A stretch of DNA of 64,000 nt from Mycobacterium sp. D16R12. GTDB lineage: Bacteria > Actinomycetota > Actinomycetes > Mycobacteriales > Mycobacteriaceae. Every line of letters starts with the position of its first letter. Positions within the stretch are counted from its first letter, which is position 1. Position numbers and translations under genes: made by a program. The stretch covers positions 62,001-126,000 of the forward strand of contig NZ_MAFC01000002.1 of NCBI RefSeq assembly GCF_002013465.1, in the 5' to 3' direction. Of the stretch, positions 44,417 through 50,288 are shown piece after piece. Below the pieces are notes generated by a model. It had not been told where the DNA came from and ran no database searches. It saw only the letters and a program-made list of their open reading frames with translations.

Positions 44417-45651
44417 CACAGCCTTCCTGTCCTGTATATGTGGTCGAGGACTCTGGCGTCGTGTGTGTCCTGAATTGTCTTCTGCTGCTGCAGATCAGAG
44501 TGTTCGTACTCGTAGGCGCACTGCACCCATCGCGAGGAGTCGGATACTGGGACTGTGTAGCCGGTGTCGACGTTGCCGACGGCCATGTCGGGTTTGCCGC
44601 CGGATTGCCAGCAGCTGTATATGGTCCCTTCAGGCCCGATGACTGCCCCATAGCGGCCCCCCGCGATTGAGCAGGTTTGGCAGCGTCGCGCCATTGAAGG
44701 ACGCGATAGTTTGTAGCCGGCTTCGATCGCCTGGATCGTGATGTCGGCGAAACGGTCGGCGACGTTCTTGTTGGCGTTTAGCGTGTTTTCGTATCCGAAT
44801 CCGTTGTCGCCCACCCATGCAAAGTGGATGGAGCATTGCGTGGGATCTACAAAGCCGTCTAGGTCGCCGAATAGTTCGGCAATACGGTCAAAGTTGTGGT
44901 GCGATACGTTTACGCGAAAGTTCCACCGCAGGTCTGAAACTGTTTCCGCGGCAACGAGATTGTTTACGATAATGTCGAATGTTGGTGCTCCGGAGCGTTT
45001 TACGCGTATGGTGTCGTGGTCTGCTCGGCAGCCGTCGAAGGTGATCTGTACGTGCCGTAGGCCTGCGTCGCTGAGTTGTTTGGCCAAACGTGGCTTGAGA
45101 AGGACGCCGTTACTGACCATGCTGGCTGATGTGACGTTTGCGTTGGCCCGACCTCTGTCGAGTAGTTGTAGGCAGGCTTGCGGGTTCATGAGCGGTTCTC
45201 CGCCGTAGAGGCCGAGGTGGATGCCTTTTAGTCCTGCCGCGTCGACCTGTGCTTGCGCGAACCGGAAGATGCGGTCAATTCCTTCAGTGTTGAGGCGTGT
45301 TTTCGGGATGCGCACCGTGCGATGCCCTCCGGTGGGGTCAAGGGCCGTGTTTTGATAGCAGTAGCCGCACCCGAGGTTACAGTTCGTTGTTGTCATTACC
45401 GTGAGCGAGAAGATCTCGGACGATGTCGGCGGCTCGGCGTAGGCGCCGCTGTCGATCAAGAACTTGTCGATGCGTTCGATGATGTTGCCCTCGGCATTGA
45501 CGTGCTCTGGTCGCAGTAGCGTCCAGGTGCCATTTCCGAGGAACCACCACCCGAATTCGCTGCGCAACATCCGCGGCTTTGTGTCCGCGGCGGCCGTATG
45601 CGTGCCGATCACTAGTCGGCCGTGAGTGATGAGGGGCGAAAGCGGCCGCAC
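44416..45651 (-). CDS. Radical SAM RiPP maturase with Twitch-type auxiliary cluster
   Basis: Up to 411 residues (GTG at 45651). A second GTG at 45612-45610 overlaps the TAG of the second peptide gene and would give 398, mirroring the downstream TGATG coupling; the true start is uncertain. The radical SAM motif CNLGCGYC (C91, C95, C98) is followed by YGGEPL, MVSNGVLL and QITFDG, the order seen in SPASM-family peptide maturases. The C-terminal part has C324, C327, C347 (spacing C-x14-G-x4-C from C327) and C378, enough for one auxiliary [4Fe-4S] cluster but without the usual CxxCxxxxxCxxxC block, so Twitch-like rather than full SPASM. It is predicted to modify the Cys core of the four flanking peptides, perhaps by thioether or other cross-link. 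Codons end in A/T more often than in neighbouring genes, hinting at transfer. Confidence 0.92.
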   Translation of the reverse strand: MRPLSPLITHGRLVIGTHTAAADTKPRMLRSEFGWWFLGNGTWTLLRPEHVNAEGNIIERIDKFLIDSGAYAEPPTSSEIFSLTVMTTTNCNLGCGYCYQNTALDPTGGHRTVRIPKTRLNTEGIDRIFRFAQAQVDAAGLKGIHLGLYGGEPLMNPQACLQLLDRGRANANVTSASMVSNGVLLKPRLAKQLSDAGLRHVQITFDGCRADHDTIRVKRSGAPTFDIIVNNLVAAETVSDLRWNFRVNVSHHNFDRIAELFGDLDGFVDPTQCSIHFAWVGDNGFGYENTLNANKNVADRFADITIQAIEAGYKLSRPSMARRCQTCSIAGGRYGAVIGPEGTIYSCWQSGGKPDMAVGNVDTGYTVPVSDSSRWVQCAYEYEHSDLQQQKTIQDTHDARVLDHIYRTGRL

Positions 45652-45767
45652 TGTCCATCGCAGCCGGGATCATCTAGTGCTTCCGCGGTGTGTCCCAGGA
45701 TCTCTTCTGCGGCCGAGGCGGGTGTGGCATCGGTGTCTTCGGGACCTTCGGGCTCATAAATTGACAT
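45612..45767 (-). CDS. RiPP precursor peptide, second of the locus
   Basis: 51 residues from the ATG at 45767 with AAAGGAG seven bases upstream. The leader is strongly acidic (EPEGPEDTDATP), followed by EEILGHTAEALDD and the core PGCDGQCG (C36, C40) with a short basic tail ending in LTAD. It contains only the two core cysteines. Its TAG overlaps a possible GTG start of the radical SAM gene by one base, and its 3' end overlaps the longer start by about 40 bases. Confidence 0.85.
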   Translation of the reverse strand: MSIYEPEGPEDTDATPASAAEEILGHTAEALDDPGCDGQCGRFRPSSLTAD

Positions 45768-45786
45768 CTCAAAGTCTCCTTTGTGG

Positions 45787-45933
45787 TCAGCGTGGGGTGG
45801 GTGATGCGTCGCCGCACTGGACATGACATCCGGGGCCGTCAAGGTTCACGGCGGCCTCGGCGTGGCCCAGGAGGTCTTCACTGCCTTCATCTGGAGTTTC
45901 GGCATCCTCTGGACCTAGGTCTGTGTCAGTCAT
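45787..45933 (-). CDS. RiPP precursor peptide, first of the locus
   Basis: 48 residues from the ATG at 45933 with a strong AAAGGAG site. The acidic leader (TDLGPEDAETPDEGS) leads into EDLLGHAEAAVNLD and the core GPGCHVQCG (C36, C40), with a seven-residue tail (DASPTPR). It is the promoter-proximal gene of the operon, 19 bases before the second peptide gene. Too small for standard gene-calling cutoffs, yet motif and ribosome-binding site agree. Confidence 0.85.
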   Translation of the reverse strand: MTDTDLGPEDAETPDEGSEDLLGHAEAAVNLDGPGCHVQCGDASPTPR

Positions 45934-45995
45934 TGTCTTGCTCCTTTGCTTAGTTCAAGTCGGTGGTGCCTGGGGCTGGTCTGCACTACCCGGAA

Positions 45996-46024
45996 TTTAT
46001 AGCAGTAAGTTTGCGGGTACACAA
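45996..46024 (-). promoter_or_regulatory. Candidate sigma-70-type promoter of the RiPP operon
   Basis: On the complement strand TTGTGT (46024-46019) and TATAAA (46001-45996) are separated by exactly 17 bases and lie about 60-90 bases upstream of the first precursor ATG. The -10 matches the housekeeping consensus at five of six positions. Nothing else nearby fits better. Confidence 0.6.
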
Positions 46025-46026
46025 CG

Positions 46027-46038
46027 TTTACTAGTAAA
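46027..46038. promoter_or_regulatory. Perfect 12-bp palindrome at the RiPP promoter
   Basis: TTTACTAGTAAA is its own reverse complement and lies two bases upstream of the predicted -35 box, a position for an activator or repressor. No regulator gene is adjacent, so the factor must be encoded elsewhere or in another part of the genome. Confidence 0.55.
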
Positions 46039-46329
46039 TTTTGGGCGATCTGCGTAATCTAGATCACCTCTGGGCGGGCAGCTTGACGGAAGAAGATTGA
46101 ACTCGAGCGGACAATTAGGTTTCATCCATGAGCGCCTGACGTGGCGACAAGGCATGCGCAGATATGCCGGCCCCAGGCTTGCGTTGCCTCAGATCAAGCG
46201 AAAACGGACAGTCATCGCCGGAGCCAGCATCGCAGCTTGAAGCATCACCCGAACAACCGTCGCAGCCCTTGCGGTCCCTTGATATTCATTCTCAGCGAAA
46301 CGTAAGCACCAGTCCGGCATCCTTATGCC

Positions 46330-46503
46330 ATGTCCAACCTAGATACGTTGAGCAATGATCGCGGACCATTCCACCGGCAGAGTGCAACAGATCTGGCGAT
46401 AGTGCACGACAATTGGCTGCTGGCGAAATCGGTAGTGTTCTGTGGCGCAGCGACAGCAGTTGTGGCCGCCTTAGGCTTGGTTGCTGAGTCGTTTCTCTTG
46501 TGA
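46330..46503 (+). CDS. Small single-pass membrane protein
   Basis: 57 residues from the ATG at 46330. A polar N-terminus (SNLDTLSNDRGPFHRQSATD) is followed by a single hydrophobic helix of about 20 residues near the C-terminus (SVVFCGAATAVVAALGLVAE). No strong ribosome-binding site is seen and the family is not recognised. It is divergent from the RiPP operon. Topology (N-in or N-out) is not certain. Confidence 0.4.
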   Translation: MSNLDTLSNDRGPFHRQSATDLAIVHDNWLLAKSVVFCGAATAVVAALGLVAESFLL

Positions 46504-46543
46504 AATAAACTGAGGCCCAGTAGATTTCGAGAAATTTCTGCTT

Positions 46544-47356
46544 TCAGTCACGGGCCAGCTGTCGGAGTTCAGGATCCGGATCGTCCTCGGGTACGTCGCC
46601 CGGCGGCTTGCGATACCCGAAGGCGATGCCCACGATGAGTACCGCCAGCAATGCACCCGAGGTGCCCCATGTGCCAAATGCCAACCCGCCCTTCTCTATT
46701 GGCTTGGATAGAAAGTCGCCAACGGTGGCGCCCAAGGGCCTGGTCAGGATGAACGCCGCCCAGAACAGCAGCACGCCGGAGATGTTCGTCAGATAATGAG
46801 CGGCCAAGATCGTGGCCATGATTGTTGCGATGAGTGCGGCGCTCCCCCAGTATCCGAGCCCGGAGCTGTCGGCGAGGTAATCGCCCAGCGATGTACCCAG
46901 GGTATTGGACAGCAAGATGGCCGCCCAGTAGAGGACTTCGCCGCGCAACGTACTGATGTTGGCGACGTCGAAGGTTTCGCGCGTCAACTTCCAGATCAGG
47001 AACACGATCGCGAGGCCGGTGATCAGCAGGGCAGCACCGACCCCATAACCCAGGCCGCCGTCAGTGTCGGTGTCTGAGCCGGGGCCGCGGTTGATGAGAT
47101 CCGACATCGTCGTGCCGGCGGTGCTTGTGGCGGCGATCACGGTCCAGTACAGGGCCGGATGGAACTGGTGAGCCCGCAGCTGGGCGAGCAGACTCACCAA
47201 AAAGATTCCGACAAACAGGATCGACGCCGCGGCGTAGCCAAGCCCCAGGGTTTGGGCGATTAAGTCCCCGCCGGTCTCCCCGAGAGTGGTCGCCGCGATC
47301 TTCAACACCCAAAACAGCGCGGTGACCTGCGGAAGCTTGTAGTTCGATGTAGCCAT
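46544..47356 (-). CDS. COG4705-type integral membrane protein with four internal repeats
   Basis: 270 residues with about eight membrane helices. A repeated motif ending helices appears four times: TLGETGGDL, TAGTTMSDL, TLGTSLGDYL, PLGATVGDFL, each about 60-70 residues apart, so the protein arose by duplication. The family is uncharacterised and annotated only as membrane-anchored; conserved acidic residues inside helices suggest ion or metabolite movement. The C-terminal acidic tail (DVPEDDPDPELRQLARD) is cytoplasmic or outside. It is on the same strand as the RiPP genes but far upstream of them. Confidence 0.88.
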   Translation of the reverse strand: MATSNYKLPQVTALFWVLKIAATTLGETGGDLIAQTLGLGYAAASILFVGIFLVSLLAQLRAHQFHPALYWTVIAATSTAGTTMSDLINRGPGSDTDTDGGLGYGVGAALLITGLAIVFLIWKLTRETFDVANISTLRGEVLYWAAILLSNTLGTSLGDYLADSSGLGYWGSAALIATIMATILAAHYLTNISGVLLFWAAFILTRPLGATVGDFLSKPIEKGGLAFGTWGTSGALLAVLIVGIAFGYRKPPGDVPEDDPDPELRQLARD

Positions 47357-47534
47357 ACACCCATCACATCCGTACTAGCAGTCAACAATTTCCGCCCGCA
47401 CCGTAACCGCCGGGTGCTGAGGAACCGCTGAGAAGCATCGTCTTGTCTTCGCTCAGTGTGTTCACAGCTCCTGGGTGCGAACCTGATGCCATTACCGGGC
47501 GATTCGAGGCCCCGGTTTCGACGGAAGGCCAGAT

Positions 47535-47699
47535 ATGACGAACTCGCGACGGGAAACGGCGAGGCTCATCATTGGCGCTCTGATGCTGTTCGGGGCCGCG
47601 GCCACCGTGGCTGAGGCACAAGAGCGAGCCCACGAGCGCACAAGTGTCTCGGTGAGCGAACACGCACCGACCCCGAGCATCACGCATCCAGGCCTGTAG
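47535..47699 (+). CDS. Small secreted protein
   Basis: 54 residues from the ATG at 47535 with GGAAGG seven bases upstream. A signal peptide (RRETARLIIGALMLFGAAAT, cleavage about VAEA) is followed by a short mature part of about 26 residues rich in Ser, Thr, His and Pro. No family recognised; too small for standard cutoffs. Confidence 0.6.
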   Translation: MTNSRRETARLIIGALMLFGAAATVAEAQERAHERTSVSVSEHAPTPSITHPGL

Positions 47700-47786
47700 G
47701 ACTAAAGACCTGAGCTAATTCACTTGTGCCACTTTGGTTTCTGGCGTCACATCAGCGGTTGTTTTGTCGGAGGGTGCATTTAGTAT

Positions 47787-47802
47787 TCGAACATGAGTTC
47801 GA
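47787..47802. promoter_or_regulatory. LexA SOS box overlapping the start codon of the HNH gene
   Basis: TCGAAC-ATGA-GTTCGA matches the mycobacterial LexA consensus TCGAAC-N4-GTTCGA at all twelve fixed positions. The ATG of the downstream 13E12 gene is inside it (47793), so LexA would physically block initiation. Several 13E12 genes in M. tuberculosis are known members of the DNA-damage regulon. Confidence 0.85.
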
Positions 47803-49067
47803 TCGAGGTGTTGGAGGCGTCGGTTGATGCTTTCTGCGCTGAATCGCGCGATGGACTCACCGCCGCCGATGCACTGACGATCATGGCCCGTCTGGAAGTG
47901 GCGCAACGACGACTGTTCTGCAGCGGACTGGGGCTCGTGCCGAAGGTGACCGCCCAGGCCTCGCCCACCGAGCTGGGCGGCACCTCGCATGTGGACGTGA
48001 TATGCCGGCGGCTGCATATCAGCAAGGGTGCGGCCCGGCGTCGGATCGCTGATGCCGAACAATTGGCGCCCAGGCGTGCGTTGACCGGTGAGGTGTTGGA
48101 ATCGCAGCTACCGAATGTGGCCGCCGCGCTGGGACGAGGTGACATCGGGGACGAGCATGTGCGAATCGTGCGGCGGTTCTTTGATCGGCTGCCCGTCATG
48201 GTGGATGCGCCGACCCGTGAGTCTGCCGAACAGCAGTTGGCCCAAATGGCCGCCCGGTTTCGGCCCGAGGCACTGCGGGTGGGCGCTGATCGGATGATGG
48301 CGCTGTTGAATCCCGATGGCGAGTTCTCCGATGTGGATCGAGCACGGCGCCGCGGGATCACGATCGGGCGGCAGGGTTTTGATGGCATGTCCGCGATCTC
48401 GGGACTGCTCGATCCCGAGACGCGTGCGTATCTGGATGCGGTGTTCTCGAAACTGGCCGCACCCGGCATGTGCAACCCGAACGATGAAAGTGCGGTCGTG
48501 GACGGGGAACCGGCCCCCGAGGCCGCCGAGCGCGACACCCGCAGCAGCGCCCAACGCAACCACGACGCCCTCAAGGCGATGTCGCGCATGGCGCTCGCCT
48601 CCGGACAGCTCGGCTCCCATCACGGCCTGCCCGTGACCGTCGTGGTCAGCACCACCCTCAAAGAACTGGAATCGGCTGCAGGTATCGCGATCACCGGTGC
48701 CGGCACGAGGCTGCCCCTGCGCGACCTGATCCGCGTGGCCGCCCACGCCCACCACTGCCTGACGATCTTCGACGACGACGGCCGCCCGCTATATCTCGGT
48801 CGCACCAAACGTATCGCCACCGCGGATCAGCGGATTGTGTTGCACGCCAAGGACCGCGGCTGCACCCACCCCGGCTGCCACGTCCCCGGATACCTGTGCC
48901 AGGTCCACCACATCAACGAATGGGCCCACGGCGGCCCCACCGACATCGACAACCTCACCTTCGCCTGCGGCCCCCACCACCGCCTGCTCGAGCACGGCTG
49001 GACCACCCGAAAACACACCGACGGCACCACCGAATGGATACCCCCACCACAGCTGGTTCGGGCGTAG
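47793..49067 (+). CDS. 13E12 repeat family DUF222/HNH endonuclease
   Basis: 424 residues. DUF222 occupies most of the N-terminal part (GGTSHVDVICRRLHISKGAA) and the C-terminal HNH nuclease domain has the zinc cysteines and catalytic residues: RGCTHPGCHVPGYLCQVHHI, NEWAHGGPTDIDNLTFACG, HHRLLEHGW. This family is multi-copy in mycobacteria, is spread as repeats, and is induced by DNA damage in some cases. The SOS box over its start fits that. Its catalytic His and Asn are intact, so it is probably active. Confidence 0.92.
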   Translation: MSSIEVLEASVDAFCAESRDGLTAADALTIMARLEVAQRRLFCSGLGLVPKVTAQASPTELGGTSHVDVICRRLHISKGAARRRIADAEQLAPRRALTGEVLESQLPNVAAALGRGDIGDEHVRIVRRFFDRLPVMVDAPTRESAEQQLAQMAARFRPEALRVGADRMMALLNPDGEFSDVDRARRRGITIGRQGFDGMSAISGLLDPETRAYLDAVFSKLAAPGMCNPNDESAVVDGEPAPEAAERDTRSSAQRNHDALKAMSRMALASGQLGSHHGLPVTVVVSTTLKELESAAGIAITGAGTRLPLRDLIRVAAHAHHCLTIFDDDGRPLYLGRTKRIATADQRIVLHAKDRGCTHPGCHVPGYLCQVHHINEWAHGGPTDIDNLTFACGPHHRLLEHGWTTRKHTDGTTEWIPPPQLVRA

Positions 49068-49076
49068 CGTCCGGGT

Positions 49077-50279
49077 ATGACGCAAGTGCTGCGGACTCAG
49101 GTGTGTGTCGCCGGCGGAGGCCCCGCAGGCTTGGTGCATGCCCTGCTGCTGGCGAGGGCCGGGATCAACGTTGTCGTCCTGGAAAAGCACGCCGACTTTC
49201 TGCGCGATTTTCGCGGGGACACCGTTCACCCCACCACCATGCGCATCATGGATGATCTCGGGCTGATCGACGAGTTCCTGCGGCTGCCACACCAGAAGGT
49301 CGATCACATCGCCTTCGACGGCGACGGGCGGTTGCGCACCTTCGGTGATTTTCGCGTGCTCGCGTGGTTGGGATACAAGCAGCCATACATCGCGTTCATG
49401 CCGCAGTGGGATTTCCTCGACTTCTTGGCTGAGAAAGCCCAGCAATACCCGGAATTCACGCTCATCCGTAACGCGGCGGTCACCGATCTGATCGTCGACG
49501 GTGACCGAGTGACAGGCGTGCGGACGCCCGATCTGGAGGTTCATGCCGAGCTGGTCATGGCGGCGGACGGTCGCACGTCTGCCGTACGCGCCGCTTCGGG
49601 ACTGGAAACCGCCAACGAGAGCTCACCGATGGACGTGCTGTGGTTCCGGTTGAACCGGCGACCGGGTGATCCCGACGAGACATTCGCGGTACTGCGTAGA
49701 GGCCTGTTGTTGGCCATGATCCATCGCGGCGACTACTGGCAGGTCGCCCATCTCATGCCCAAGGGTGCAGGCCCGCATAACGGCTCGCTCGACACATTCA
49801 AGGAGCGCTTGATCACGGCCCGCCCGCAGCTGCGCGAGCACGTCAACGATCTGCGGTCCTGGGATGACACGAGCCATCTCGATGTCCGGGTCGATCGGCT
49901 CAAGACCTGGTGGCGCCCCGGTCTGCTGTGCATAGGCGATGCCGCACATGCCATGTCGCCCGCCGGCGGAGTCGGTATCAACCTGGCTGTCGCCGATGCG
50001 GTGGCAGCCGCGAACATCCTCGTGGATCCACTGCGCAAGGGGTATGTCACCGACGAGGATCTGGCCAGGGTGCAACGCCGACGCGAACTGCCGACCAAGG
50101 TGGTGCAAGCGTTTCAGGTGTTCGTCCAGAACAACGTCATCAAGCCGGTTCTCACCGGCGACCTGTCCCCCATCAAACTGCCATTCTTTGTCGGACGGGG
50201 CCCGCTCAAGTTCGTGCCGCCGATCGCGGTCGGCAGAGGCCTGCGTCCGGAGCGCGTATACACCCCGGACGTGCACTAG
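49077..50279 (+). CDS. FAD-dependent monooxygenase (PHBH type)
   Basis: 400 residues, ten bases after the HNH gene. FAD-binding GxGxxG (VAGGGPAGLVHALLLA), the DG motif region (MAADGRTSAVRAAS) and GD motif (LCIGDAAHAMSPAGGVGINL) are intact. Group A flavin monooxygenases of this type hydroxylate aromatic or other small rings using NAD(P)H and O2. It is convergent with polA. Confidence 0.9.
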   Translation: MTQVLRTQVCVAGGGPAGLVHALLLARAGINVVVLEKHADFLRDFRGDTVHPTTMRIMDDLGLIDEFLRLPHQKVDHIAFDGDGRLRTFGDFRVLAWLGYKQPYIAFMPQWDFLDFLAEKAQQYPEFTLIRNAAVTDLIVDGDRVTGVRTPDLEVHAELVMAADGRTSAVRAASGLETANESSPMDVLWFRLNRRPGDPDETFAVLRRGLLLAMIHRGDYWQVAHLMPKGAGPHNGSLDTFKERLITARPQLREHVNDLRSWDDTSHLDVRVDRLKTWWRPGLLCIGDAAHAMSPAGGVGINLAVADAVAAANILVDPLRKGYVTDEDLARVQRRRELPTKVVQAFQVFVQNNVIKPVLTGDLSPIKLPFFVGRGPLKFVPPIAVGRGLRPERVYTPDVH

Positions 50280-50288
50280 CGTCGCGGC

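Larger units (their letters stand above)
45934..46329. other. Regulatory region upstream of the RiPP operon
   Basis: Intergenic, about 400 bases with the RiPP promoter and palindrome at its left side (listed separately). A cysteine-rich start-less frame on the complement (about 46115-46282) and a 64-codon frame on the other strand have no supporting signals. GATCT-AGATC (46047-46065) is a further inverted repeat. Confidence 0.5.

Noticed and set aside
44235-44651. N-terminal part of a 197-codon frame that ends in the fourth precursor peptide
   Set aside because: The upstream part is an out-of-frame reading of the enzyme and third peptide genes; the GTG at 44234 with a good ribosome-binding site is the true start.
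46115-46282. Cysteine-rich open frame on the complement strand upstream of the RiPP operon (KGCDGCSGDASSC and following)
   Set aside because: It looks like a degenerate precursor, but there is no ATG, GTG or TTG in frame after the nearest stop, no LL(G/A)H motif and no PGCxxQCG core.
46164-46358. 64-codon frame on the plus strand
   Set aside because: No ribosome-binding site and low-complexity Ser/Pro sequence; antisense to the cysteine-rich start-less frame.
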